Assembly (NCBI GenBank): GCA_004193285.1
Contig: SECP01000005.1
Span: forward strand, 1-64,000
Length of the DNA stretch: 64,000 bases
Origin: Myxococcales bacterium
GTDB lineage: Bacteria; Myxococcota_A; Polyangia; Polyangiales; Polyangiaceae
Direction: 5' to 3'
The position numbers and the translations under genes were made by a program. The notes under the pieces were generated by a model. The model worked only from the letters and a program-made list of their open reading frames with translations. It had not been told where the DNA came from and searched no databases. Positions within the stretch are counted from its first letter, which is position 1, and each line of letters begins with the position of its first letter. This document shows, in pieces, positions 53,468 through 62,183 of the stretch.

Positions 53468-54540
53468 GCTCGCCTCCGCTCGTCTTGCACGTGCTCCCTT
53501 ACGACCTACCGCGCGGCGCGCAGCGCTACGCGCGCGATATGCGCTCTCGGCTGGACGGGCTAGGCGCGGCGCACCGCACGCTGTGCCTATTCGAGTCGTC
53601 ACGGGTGGCGCTGCACGCCGATTTCGAGTTATCGATTCGCAAGACCGGACTCGCCCGCTTGGGGCTCGAACCGCGCGCGCTCGTGGCGCTCGCCTCCAAG
53701 CTCGCAGAGCTTCGCCCGGCCGTGGTCGTCGCTCATGGGAGTGAGCCGCTCAAGTACTTGGCCGCGCTGCCGAAGCGCGCCAAGCTCGTCTACTACAAGA
53801 TCGGCGTCGTCCACCCGAAGGCGCGCGCGCCGCTGCGTCGAGCCGCACACGCCGCGCTGCTCCGCCGTGCGGACGTGGTCGCGGGGGTGAGTCAAGAATG
53901 CCTGGACGAAGCGCGTGACCTCTTCGCGGTTCCGGAGCGCCGCCTCGCGCTCATCCAGAACGGTCGCGATCCAGCCGTTTTTCGGCCCGCACCCAAGCTC
54001 TCGTCCCTGCCGGCGCTGCTGTTCGTGGGTCACGTTTCCGCGAGCAAGCGGCCCGGCTCGTTCATCGCCACCGTGCGCGCTTTGCGCGAAGCGGGCGTGG
54101 AGTGCCGCGCTCTCTTGATCGGAGACGGCCCCTTGCTCACGGATCTGAGCCGCGACGCCGCGGCCGCGAACGTCACGTTACTCGGAGCGCGGCAAGACGT
54201 TCCGGACCTTCTACGCCAAGGTGACGTGTTCGTCTTCACCAGCGTCGCCGACGGCGAGGGCATGCCGGGCGTGTTCATCGAAGCCGGCCTCTCCGGCCTC
54301 CCCATCGTGACCACGGACGTGCCGGGCGCTCGCTCCTGCGTGGTCGACGGCGTCAGCGGCTACGTCGTGCCCATCGACGCTCCCGCGCAGCTCACCCGCC
54401 GGGTCCGCGAGCTGCTGGAATCCCCGTCGCTGCGAGAAGCCATGGGCGCCGCCGCGCGGGCCCATTGCGTGCAAAATTTCAGCTTGGACTCCAGCGTCCA
54501 GGCCTGGTCAGCCTTGCTGCAGCGACTCCTCGCGACCTAG
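53464..54540 (+). CDS. Glycosyltransferase family 4
   Basis: 358 aa from the ATG at 53464. GT-B: LVLHVLPYDLPRGAQRYARDM, VVVAHGSEPLKYLAALPKRAKLVYYKIGVVH, LLFVGHVSASKRPGSFI and an EX7E-like motif VADGEGMPGVFIEAGLSGLP. It follows the previous GT4 by translational coupling. The 236-bp space after it contains a hairpin. Confidence 0.9.
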   Translation: MSSPPLVLHVLPYDLPRGAQRYARDMRSRLDGLGAAHRTLCLFESSRVALHADFELSIRKTGLARLGLEPRALVALASKLAELRPAVVVAHGSEPLKYLAALPKRAKLVYYKIGVVHPKARAPLRRAAHAALLRRADVVAGVSQECLDEARDLFAVPERRLALIQNGRDPAVFRPAPKLSSLPALLFVGHVSASKRPGSFIATVRALREAGVECRALLIGDGPLLTDLSRDAAAANVTLLGARQDVPDLLRQGDVFVFTSVADGEGMPGVFIEAGLSGLPIVTTDVPGARSCVVDGVSGYVVPIDAPAQLTRRVRELLESPSLREAMGAAARAHCVQNFSLDSSVQAWSALLQRLLAT

Positions 54541-54636
54541 CTGGCGGGCCTCTCCGCGCTTCCGCGAGGCTGGCCGCGAGAAGGGCGAAGCACGTTCGAT
54601 CGCTCCTCCAAGACCACGTTTCGCCCTCAAGGGTGC

Positions 54637-54658
54637 CGCAGGCGCACGGGCGCCTGCG
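54637..54658. other. Strong hairpin between glycosyltransferase and membrane-protein genes
   Basis: A perfect 9-bp GC-rich stem (CGCAGGCGC - ACGG - GCGCCTGCG) in the largest gap of the plus-strand operon. No T tract follows, so it may slow transcription, set message ends or mark an attenuation-like site rather than terminate. Confidence 0.45.
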
Positions 54659-54776
54659 ACGTGGAATCGACGTTTGCCGGCCCCTGGCCCCAGTGAGCTT
54701 GAACGGAAGCCCTTTCCCGCGCTACGAAGGAGCTTGGACCGACGCCCCCAGCCGGTCCGTCTGCGCCAGCTTGCCG

Positions 54777-56015
54777 ATGTCCGAGTGGATCCCGTTCATC
54801 ATCGTCGCGGTCGTGGCCCTGCCCTCGGGCATCCTTTGGGCGCAACGTCGCTTGTCGCCGCAGATGGTCTCCGTGTTCACGTGGGGGCTAGTCCTGCACA
54901 TGAGCGGCAGCGTGGCGCGGCTGCAGGTGATTGAGCAGCTCTACTCGGGCGTGGGCGACGCCAAGATGTATTTCGAGACGGCTCGCATCTACGCAGACCA
55001 GATCCGCTCTTTGGACTTCGGCTTCGTCCTCGGCGAAGGAACGATCAGCGGCAAGTGGTGGGGCACGCAATTTATTTGCAGCGTAACGAGCTTCGTCGTC
55101 TTCCTGACCGGTGAAAGCTTTCAAGCAGGCTTCCTCGTCTTCGCGCTCTTGTCTTTTCTGGGCCTCGTGCTGTGCGTGCGTGCGTACGGCACGGCCTTCG
55201 GACGGCAGGCAGAGTTGAACTTCGCACGGTGGGTCTGGTTGTGGCCGTCCTTGTGCTTTTGGCCCTCGAGCATCGGCAAGGACGCGCTCATGGTGCTCGG
55301 CGTCGGTCTCGCCAGCTACGGTTACGTGGGGACCGGTGCGGCGCGGCGGTGGGTAACGCTCGCCGCGGGCATCGCCTTGTGCGCTGCGATTCGTCCACAC
55401 GTGGCGGCCGTCATCGCCGGCTCCGTCTTGGCCGCAGAGTCCGCGTCGCGAGGCTCCTTCACCAACGTCCGAAGAGTGACCGGCGTGCTGTTGGCAGCGG
55501 GACTCGCGATCTACAGCATCCGCGCGGGACTGAACCAGATGGGCCTCGGGGACGCTGATCTCGACGGTCTCCAAGAGCAGTTCGACTTCCGCGCCGGTCA
55601 AACGGAGCAGGGCGGCAGCCGCATCGCGATCGCCTCCGGCTGGAGTGCAGTCCCAACCGCCATCGTTACGATTCTGGCGCGCCCGTTTCCTTGGGAAGCG
55701 CGTGGAATTGCCATCCTCAGCGCCGCGGAGATGACGATTTTCTGGGGGATCGCGCTCGTCCAATGGCGACGGATCTGGCCCTTCATCAAGGCTTGGCGTG
55801 ACAGCGCCTTCACTCGATTCGCGGCCCCATTGACCTTCGGCATCGCGCTCATGTACGGGCTCGCCTTCGCCAACCTAGGTATCATCGCTCGCCAGCGCAG
55901 CATCATCTTGCCGTTCATGTTGTCACTCTTGGCTGCGATCAAGCTCACCCGAGCCAGCGCAGTCGTCGCTCCAACCCCGGTCCTGTCCCCGGCACGGGCC
56001 TCGTTCCGGCCATGA
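54777..56015 (+). CDS. Polytopic membrane protein, polymerase or GT-C candidate
   Basis: 412 aa from the ATG at 54777; an upstream frame is Arg-rich and unlikely. About ten membrane segments. Visible motifs include VGDAKMYFETARIYAD near residue 60, WLWPSLCFWPSSIGKDALMVLG and ALCAAIRPHVAAVIAGS, similar to patterns in EPS polymerases and GT-C enzymes (acidic residue in the first loop). No family match can be stated. Its stop overlaps the next GT gene (ATGA), so it belongs to the glycan operon. Confidence 0.7.
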   Translation: MSEWIPFIIVAVVALPSGILWAQRRLSPQMVSVFTWGLVLHMSGSVARLQVIEQLYSGVGDAKMYFETARIYADQIRSLDFGFVLGEGTISGKWWGTQFICSVTSFVVFLTGESFQAGFLVFALLSFLGLVLCVRAYGTAFGRQAELNFARWVWLWPSLCFWPSSIGKDALMVLGVGLASYGYVGTGAARRWVTLAAGIALCAAIRPHVAAVIAGSVLAAESASRGSFTNVRRVTGVLLAAGLAIYSIRAGLNQMGLGDADLDGLQEQFDFRAGQTEQGGSRIAIASGWSAVPTAIVTILARPFPWEARGIAILSAAEMTIFWGIALVQWRRIWPFIKAWRDSAFTRFAAPLTFGIALMYGLAFANLGIIARQRSIILPFMLSLLAAIKLTRASAVVAPTPVLSPARASFRP

Positions 56016-57022
56016 CGACGGTCAGGGTCCACCCTCGCTTCGTCGTTCCGTACTACTCGATGTACCTCGAGGGTCTCGTTCGCTTGTTCGGCGACGGGTC
56101 CATTCGCTACGACGGACGAGACTTTCCGGACTCCACCGAATTCAACGACGGCTTTGCCTTCACGATCGAGAGCGGCGCTGGCCGCGACAAGCGCCACGGT
56201 CGCTTTTACATCTCGGCCAACGACTTCGCCCGCGTAGACGGCGTAGCGCTCGACTGGTGCGATCGCTACGGCATCGTGAACGCTGCGCCGGCAGAGGATT
56301 ACCCGGACAAGCTGCTGGCACTCGGCCCGAGCTTCGGGATCCGCCAGTGGGGCTCGCTGCGCGGCACGTACCGGGACGTCGCGGAAATCTTCGCGCGGAT
56401 GAGGTATCCCGCGCGGGAGCTCTACCGCCGCCTCCGAGCGATGCGCGGGTACTTTTTCGAGCGCCTCTCGGAGCAAGAGCTATTACCCGGGCAATCCGAC
56501 GCCAGCTACGTCTACTTCGTCGCATGGCCTTGGCAGAAGCACGCGGATGTGAACCCACCGCGCGCCCGCTTCATGCGCGCCTGCCGGGACCTTCCTACGA
56601 TACATTTCGAAGGCGGCTTCTCCCCCAGAAGGCGCGGGGCGATGCCCGAGCTCGACGAGATAACCGCGGAGCGGCACTATCCTTATCGTGAATGGGTCGC
56701 GCTCACGCGTCGCTCGGCCGCCGTGTTCAACAACGCCGCCGTCCACCAGTGCCTCGGCTGGAAGCTCGGAGAATTCCTCGCTCTGGGGAAGGCCATCGTG
56801 TCGCTGCCTCTCACCCGCCGCGTCCCCGGGGAGCTAGCTCACGGTGAGCACGTCCATTTCGTCGCTGACGACGAAGAGGCCATGAAGGATGCCGTCGAGC
56901 GCATCACGCGTGACCACGACTACCGGAAGCGACTCGAGCGAGGCGCTCGTGCCTACTACTTACAATACCTATCGCCGCAGCGAGTCGTGAGCCGGCTGGT
57001 CAGCGGCCAATTGTCGGGTTAG
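56012..57022 (+). CDS. Glycosyltransferase, GT-B type (family uncertain)
   Basis: 336 aa. The N-terminus (VRVHPRFVVPYYSMYLEGLVRLFG) and the C-terminal GWKLGEFLALGKAIVSLPLTRRVPGELAHGEHVHFV resemble glycan-modifying GT-B enzymes with a nucleotide-binding C-terminal lobe. The Tyr/Arg-rich middle is not assigned. The CAZy family cannot be read with confidence. It overlaps the membrane-protein gene by 4 nt and precedes a methyltransferase. Confidence 0.72.
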   Translation: MTTVRVHPRFVVPYYSMYLEGLVRLFGDGSIRYDGRDFPDSTEFNDGFAFTIESGAGRDKRHGRFYISANDFARVDGVALDWCDRYGIVNAAPAEDYPDKLLALGPSFGIRQWGSLRGTYRDVAEIFARMRYPARELYRRLRAMRGYFFERLSEQELLPGQSDASYVYFVAWPWQKHADVNPPRARFMRACRDLPTIHFEGGFSPRRRGAMPELDEITAERHYPYREWVALTRRSAAVFNNAAVHQCLGWKLGEFLALGKAIVSLPLTRRVPGELAHGEHVHFVADDEEAMKDAVERITRDHDYRKRLERGARAYYLQYLSPQRVVSRLVSGQLSG

Positions 57023-57030
57023 CGTGCCGC

Positions 57031-57768
57031 ATGGCTGCGGTTCCGCATCGGGAAGCGACACTCACCTACTGGCTGAAAAACGCGGCCTACCTGACCGGTC
57101 TCCCGGGCTATGCCGCCGCCGTGCGTTTGGCCGGCGTTCGCGCCAAAACGCCTAACGATTGGCTCGCGGTCACGAAGCGTCTCCGCCTGCGCGGCTATAG
57201 CCTTCGTGCTCACCAGGTGGATGAGGAAATCCTGGGCCTGATCGGCGAGCTGCGCGAACGCAAGGTGGAGCGCGTCGTTGAGATTGGCACCGCGCGCGGC
57301 GGCACCTTGTTCCTCCTGCTGCGGAGCCTCTCGCCCACCGGTCGCTTCGTCAGCGTGGATCTACCGAGCGGGCCGTTCGGCGGCGGCTACCCGCACTGGA
57401 AGGCACTTCTGTTCCGCTCACTCGCTCGCCGAGGGCAAAGCCTGAGCCTGCTCCGGGGTGATTCGCACCTGGAGGAGACGCGCGAGCGAGTCTCTCGAGC
57501 CCTGGACGGTCCAGCGGACTTCATCCTCATCGATGGCGATCACTCGTACGAAGGCGCGAAGCGCGATTTCGAGCTGTACCGACACCTGCTCGGCGAGCGC
57601 GGCTTCCTCGCTTTTCATGACATCGTGCCCGGGGCGACCGAGAAGGTTGGCGGCGTGCCGCAGCTCTGGCAAGAGCTCAAGGCCCAGTTCGAGCACCGTG
57701 AGATCGTCAAGAGCTGGGACCAGCGGGGCTACGGCATTGGGGTGCTGTACCCGCGCGGCAGGCCCTGA
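57031..57768 (+). CDS. Class I SAM-dependent methyltransferase (Methyltransf_24-like)
   Basis: 245 aa, starting 8 nt after the previous stop. VVEIGTARGGTLFLLL is the SAM-binding loop, then VSVDLPSG and FILIDGDHSYEGAKRDFELYRHLL with the Asp pair that binds metal or the substrate in this family. Probably methylates a sugar or glycan end. It is the last gene of the plus-strand operon and converges on a second methyltransferase. Confidence 0.84.
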   Translation: MAAVPHREATLTYWLKNAAYLTGLPGYAAAVRLAGVRAKTPNDWLAVTKRLRLRGYSLRAHQVDEEILGLIGELRERKVERVVEIGTARGGTLFLLLRSLSPTGRFVSVDLPSGPFGGGYPHWKALLFRSLARRGQSLSLLRGDSHLEETRERVSRALDGPADFILIDGDHSYEGAKRDFELYRHLLGERGFLAFHDIVPGATEKVGGVPQLWQELKAQFEHREIVKSWDQRGYGIGVLYPRGRP

Positions 57769-57773
57769 CACGG

Positions 57774-58523
57774 CTACAACGGCTTACGGCTGACGAAGAC
57801 GTCCACGAACGCACCGCTAATGCCACGGTTGGCGTCGTCCAAGCGATGGACTTCGGTAGTCGTGCCGGCGGCGCCGTCAATCACCTCGAGCAACTCCCGC
57901 CCCCACTCGGTTACGACCAAGGACCGAGCCTGAGGTTTGATTGGGTTACCGTGGTAGTCCGGCGGCAACAAGTATTCAACGGACCCACTCGCGTCACGGC
58001 GGGCACGTACGACCGTCGGTCGCCAGTAGTACCAGGGTACGGTAAAGACATGCAGCCCTCCGGGCTTCAGCGTTCGCGTGATTTCTCTCAAGGCCTGACG
58101 TGCGTCGAAGACGTGCTCGAGCACGTCCTGCGTTACGACGAGGTCGAACGAACCGTCCGCGAAGGTCTGCCGCTCCAGGTCCTGGCATACGAAATCTCCG
58201 CGGACCGCGCCCGGCGCTAGATCGTCATAGTAGTGTGAGGCGACGTAACCCTGGCACTCGCGGCGGAACTTCTGCAGCAGCGGCGAGCCTGGCGACGACT
58301 CGTGAAACGACGCGCTCCGCCAAGTCGGAAGCTGCTCATTGAGCACCGCCATCAACGCACGGTTGCGAGGTCGACTCCCGCAGCGGCTGCACAGGAGGTC
58401 TCCGCGGATCCAGGGACCCCTCAGAACGAAGATCGTCTTTCTTTCACAGACGTCGCAGGTACCGCGCATGTAGCCGCGACCGAGCATCTGCCCGAGTAAC
58501 TTAGATATTCTACGGAGTCGCAT
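57774..58523 (-). CDS. SAM-dependent methyltransferase with N-terminal zinc-finger-like motif
   Basis: 249 aa from the ATG at 58523; the longer frame overlaps the ABC gene. It starts with a CxxC / CxxC zinc-finger-like segment (CDVC at about 23, CSRC at about 45), then the SAM fold: FHESSPGSPLLQKF, FADGSFDLVVTQDVLEHVFD (motif of Methyltransf_11), and LKPGGLHVFTVPWYYWRP. It lies 2 bp after the Wzt-type ABC gene on the same strand, suggesting a role on exported glycan. Confidence 0.82.
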   Translation of the reverse strand: MRLRRISKLLGQMLGRGYMRGTCDVCERKTIFVLRGPWIRGDLLCSRCGSRPRNRALMAVLNEQLPTWRSASFHESSPGSPLLQKFRRECQGYVASHYYDDLAPGAVRGDFVCQDLERQTFADGSFDLVVTQDVLEHVFDARQALREITRTLKPGGLHVFTVPWYYWRPTVVRARRDASGSVEYLLPPDYHGNPIKPQARSLVVTEWGRELLEVIDGAAGTTTEVHRLDDANRGISGAFVDVFVSRKPL

Positions 58524-58525
58524 CG

Positions 58526-59773
58526 TCAGAGCGGCTCGATCGAGTAGCGGGCGAAGACACAGCCATAGTCCGCGTTCTTGTAGCGAGAGAACTCGGAGCC
58601 AGTCTCGACGACGTTGAACGGCATGATATCCTCCTGGAGGTCGTAATTCCGGACTCCAGGCTTGTTGATGCACATGAGCCACGAATAGCGACCCGGCGTC
58701 AGGAACACCGCGGGCAACACGACGTTCAAGCGGATCGGCTCACCAGGTCCGCGATAGTGTGGAGCCAGCTTCTCGTGGATCGTGAACACGGAGCGCTTGA
58801 GCTTGTCCATGGCGCGCATCGCGAGCTCCAGGTCATCCGCCCATTCGTTCAAGGCGAGCTCGACTCGAACGACGACCTCTTCGTCGTAGCGATAGTCAGC
58901 ACGGCGCGAGCCCTGACGATCAGACATGTGGACGAGCACGAACTGGTTCGTGCCGGGCTTTGCCTCTTTCTCGATGCCACCGATGGCTTCTTCGTCGAGA
59001 CGCACGTACCGGTCGACCACCTCCGACGTCTCGCCGCTGGCGACGATACTACCGTGGTCTAGCAAGATGGCCTTATTGCAGAGCCGCGCGATGACACCGG
59101 TATTGTGGCTGACGAACAACACCGTCCGTCCGCCCTCGTTGCTCACCTGCTCCACCTTCCCGAGGCACTTCTGCTGGAACGCCGCATCTCCGACCGCCAA
59201 CACCTCGTCGACGATGAGGATCTCGGGATCTAGATGCGCGGCCACCGCGAACGCGAGCCGAACGTACATGCCGCTGCTGTACCGTTTGACCGGCGTGTCC
59301 AAGAACCGTTCCACCTCGGCAAACGCGACGATCTCGTCGAACTTGCGTCGGACCTCTTCGCGGCTCATCCCGAGTATCGCGCCGTTCAGGTACACGTTCT
59401 CGCGACCGGTCAGCTCGGGATGGAAGCCGGTACCGACCTCCAACAGCGACGCAACCCGGCCGCGGATCGTCACCTTACCGGAGCTAGGCTCCATGATCCG
59501 GCTCAAGACCTTGAGGAGTGTGCTCTTCCCCGCTCCGTTGCGACCGATGACACCCAAGCGGTCCCCACCCGCGAGCTCGAAGCTCACGTCCCGCAAAGCG
59601 TGGAACTCCTCACGAGTGGCCTCGCCCTCACTTCGCTCACCACGTAACGTTCGCCGCACCTTGTTGGCGATCAAGTCACGCATGGTGCGGTTTCGCTCTG
59701 CGCGCCGGTGAGCCCTCTGGTTGATGATGAACGTCTTGCCGAGTCCTTCGGCGACGATCACGGGCTCGCTCAC
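58526..59773 (-). CDS. Wzt/TagH-type polysaccharide ABC exporter ATPase with C-terminal domain
   Basis: 415 aa from a GTG at 59773, overlapping the previous stop (GTGA). ABC domain: Walker A GRNGAGKS (77-84), LTGRENVYLNGAILGMSREEV, signature YSSGMYVRLAFA, ILIVDEVLAVGD and FVSHN. Residues about 255-415 are a beta-rich domain (VVVRVELALNEW, RLNVVLPAVFLTPGRYSWLM) like the Wzt cargo-binding domain, which selects the finished chain. The matching Wzm-type permease is at 62184 on the other strand. Confidence 0.9.
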   Translation of the reverse strand: MSEPVIVAEGLGKTFIINQRAHRRAERNRTMRDLIANKVRRTLRGERSEGEATREEFHALRDVSFELAGGDRLGVIGRNGAGKSTLLKVLSRIMEPSSGKVTIRGRVASLLEVGTGFHPELTGRENVYLNGAILGMSREEVRRKFDEIVAFAEVERFLDTPVKRYSSGMYVRLAFAVAAHLDPEILIVDEVLAVGDAAFQQKCLGKVEQVSNEGGRTVLFVSHNTGVIARLCNKAILLDHGSIVASGETSEVVDRYVRLDEEAIGGIEKEAKPGTNQFVLVHMSDRQGSRRADYRYDEEVVVRVELALNEWADDLELAMRAMDKLKRSVFTIHEKLAPHYRGPGEPIRLNVVLPAVFLTPGRYSWLMCINKPGVRNYDLQEDIMPFNVVETGSEFSRYKNADYGCVFARYSIEPL

Positions 59774-61011
59774 AGGATCTCTATCTCCGGGAAGGGGAAG
59801 ATCATTTTCCCCCCTTGCTCGAGGAAGGCCTTCTCTCGCTCGAGGATGCCGTTCTTGAAGTGCCACGGCAGCACCAAGAAGAAGTCCGGCTTCATGGCGC
59901 GCGCCTCCGCCTCGGAGACGATGGGAATGTGCGTGCCCGGCGTGACGCGGCCGAACTTGTCCTCGTTGACCTCGGCGATGACTGGTACCTCGGCGGGCGT
60001 CAGCCCGCAGAATTGCAGAAGGACGTTGCCCTTCGTGGAGGCGCCGTAGCCGAAGATCTTCTTTCCCTCCTGCACGAGAGAATGAATCAAGCGTCGCAAA
60101 TCCTCGCGGTGGCGGAAGACGCGCTCCTCGAACTGGCGGAACGGCCGCGGTGAGTCCAGGCCCATCCGTCGCTCCTGCTCCAGGAGCCATTCGATGGTCG
60201 CGGTCTCTGGTTGATACGGAGCGTCCGCCCGCGCGGCAGTGACGGCGAAACTACCGCCGTTGATGGCGTTGACCTTGACGTCGATGATCCGCAGCCCCGC
60301 CTGCTCGACAATCCACTTCACCACGCCGAGCGAGTAGTACTCGATGTGCTCGTGGCAAACGGTGTCGTAAGAGTTCGTGCGTAGCATCGCCGGCATGTAG
60401 CTCTGCTCGAAGTGCCAGACGCCGTCGTCGGCAAGTACGGAGGCGACTTGCCGCGAGAAGTCCACCGGGTTCTCCAGGTCGTAGAACATGGCGATCGACG
60501 TCACCACGCGCGCCTTCCGCGAGCTGACTTGGTCGAACTTCTGGCTCGAGAAAAAATCCGGTACGAGCTGGATGTCCTCGGGATAGTACTGCGCGAACTT
60601 CTTACCCGTCGGGTCGATACCGATGCGCGTGAGGCCGGAGGTCGAGTAAGAGCGCAGGAGGGTGGAGTCGTTGGACCCGATGTCCAAGACGACGTCGCCG
60701 GCGCGCGGCTTGACGAGAGCCTCCAGACTGCGGACTTTGCCCTGGAGGTGGCGGACCATGGACTGGTTCAACCCGGACCGGTAGCCGTAGTTGCTGCCGT
60801 ACATCTCCTCTGGGTCGTAGCTGTGATTCAGCTGGAGCAGACCGGAGTCCGGACACCACACGAGCTCGAGCGGGCCTGCGGTCAACGGCTCGGAGGCGCT
60901 CGACGGAAAGACTCCAGACAGCGCTTGCGTCCCCAAGTTGAGGACGCTGATCAAGTGTTTGCTGCCGCTCGCGCGGCACGCGTCGACCTGAACGTACGGT
61001 GTTTTCGACAT
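59770..61011 (-). CDS. C-methyltransferase-like SAM enzyme (NDP-sugar)
   Basis: 413 aa from the ATG at 61011. Three-part layout of sugar C-methyltransferases: N-terminal Cys region (DACRASGSKHL, WCPDSGLLQL), a SAM domain (DVVLDIGSNDSTLL), and the C-terminal domain with FGYGASTKGNVLLQFCG and WHFKNGIL. In most relatives the N-terminal part binds zinc through four Cys. Here two positions are Ser, so the zinc site may be absent; this can also be a subfamily trait. It starts the operon with the ABC gene and is divergent from the GMD-like gene. Confidence 0.85.
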   Translation of the reverse strand: MSKTPYVQVDACRASGSKHLISVLNLGTQALSGVFPSSASEPLTAGPLELVWCPDSGLLQLNHSYDPEEMYGSNYGYRSGLNQSMVRHLQGKVRSLEALVKPRAGDVVLDIGSNDSTLLRSYSTSGLTRIGIDPTGKKFAQYYPEDIQLVPDFFSSQKFDQVSSRKARVVTSIAMFYDLENPVDFSRQVASVLADDGVWHFEQSYMPAMLRTNSYDTVCHEHIEYYSLGVVKWIVEQAGLRIIDVKVNAINGGSFAVTAARADAPYQPETATIEWLLEQERRMGLDSPRPFRQFEERVFRHREDLRRLIHSLVQEGKKIFGYGASTKGNVLLQFCGLTPAEVPVIAEVNEDKFGRVTPGTHIPIVSEAEARAMKPDFFLVLPWHFKNGILEREKAFLEQGGKMIFPFPEIEIL

Positions 61012-61211
61012 GGATCGGCGGCACCTTAAGCCAGCCGCGAGGGCAATGGAAGCGGCCGCCCCCGGCCAAGGTTCGCAACCGCGATCAAGAGCAGCTTGCT
61101 CAGAAACCGCCGGATCACTACGATGGCGCCCATCTTGAGCTGGCAGTGTTACGGTGCGCGCAGTTCCCCACCCCGCGCCATTTCGCCACAAAAAACCTAC
61201 GGTTTCCGGTG

Positions 61212-62168
61212 ATGGTGGCGAGTCCTAGGGCGCTCATCACGGGCATCACCGGACAGGACGGCTGGTACCTCGCCAAGCACTTGCTCGAGCTGGGCCACGA
61301 GGTGGTTGGGACCTCACACCGCGAGGGTGTCAACGCGCTAGAGGTCGAGGGCAGCTCGGTGCGCGTCGTTACCCTCGCGGACACGCTGCAGCCGACTCTG
61401 CGCGCCCTGCTGGCCGTGGAACGCCCGGAGTTGGTCTTCAACCTCGCCGCGCGCGCCTCGAGCGCGCAGCTTTTCGACGATCCGCTTGCGACCGCTGAGG
61501 TGAACGGCTTGCAGGTCGCGTCCTGGCTGGAAGCCATTCGCTTGGAGAGCCCGCAAACACGCTTTTGCCAAGCCTCTAGCAGCGAAATCTTCGCCGGCGC
61601 GGCGGTATCCCCTCAGGATGAGACCACGCGGCCGGTGCCGTGCAGCGCGTACGGCGCCGCGAAAGCCTACGCGGATCACCTGGTGAACGCCTACCGCCGC
61701 ACCCATGGCCTCTTCGCCTGTTCGGCCGTACTCTACCCGCACGAGAGCCCGCGACGGCCCGTCCACTTCTTGATGCGTAAGGTCACTCATTCCGCGGCCC
61801 GCATCGCGGCCGGGCTGGACCGCGGCCTCGCGTTGGGCGACTTGGACGCGACCCGGGATTGGGGCTACGCCGCCGACTACATGGAGGCCTTGCGACTGAT
61901 GCTGGCCGCGAAGGACCCTGAGGACTTCGTGATCGCTAGCGGAGGCGCGCACACCGTCCGCGACGTGTGCCAGGTTGCGTTCGCGCGCGTCGGTTTGGAC
62001 TTTCGCGAGCACGTCACGACGGACCCGCGGTTCCAACGCCCGAAGGAGGCGGTCCCGCGCATTGGCGATGCGAAAAGAGCCCGGGAAACGTTGGGCTGGG
62101 CCCCAAGCCTCAGCTTCGAGCAATTGGTAGACCTCCTGGTGGACGCCGATTGCGCCGCGCTCCGATAG
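61212..62168 (+). CDS. NAD-dependent epimerase/dehydratase, GDP-mannose 4,6-dehydratase-like
   Basis: 318 aa from the ATG at 61212. ALITGITGQDGWYLAKHLLELGHEV is typical of GDP-mannose 4,6-dehydratases; FCQASSSEIFAGA has the catalytic Ser/Glu, and YGAAKAYADHLV the Tyr-x3-Lys. The middle is shorter and more diverged than true GMD (which are about 340-370 aa), so the substrate may be another NDP-sugar. No fucose-synthase or reductase gene is adjacent. A Wzm-type permease follows. Confidence 0.8.
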   Translation: MVASPRALITGITGQDGWYLAKHLLELGHEVVGTSHREGVNALEVEGSSVRVVTLADTLQPTLRALLAVERPELVFNLAARASSAQLFDDPLATAEVNGLQVASWLEAIRLESPQTRFCQASSSEIFAGAAVSPQDETTRPVPCSAYGAAKAYADHLVNAYRRTHGLFACSAVLYPHESPRRPVHFLMRKVTHSAARIAAGLDRGLALGDLDATRDWGYAADYMEALRLMLAAKDPEDFVIASGGAHTVRDVCQVAFARVGLDFREHVTTDPRFQRPKEAVPRIGDAKRARETLGWAPSLSFEQLVDLLVDADCAALR

Positions 62169-62183
62169 GAAAGCAGAAGCATA

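Noticed and set aside
61012..61211. A possible sigma-54 promoter (TGGCAG...TGC) before the GMD-like gene
   Set aside because: The spacing and the second element do not fit the consensus.
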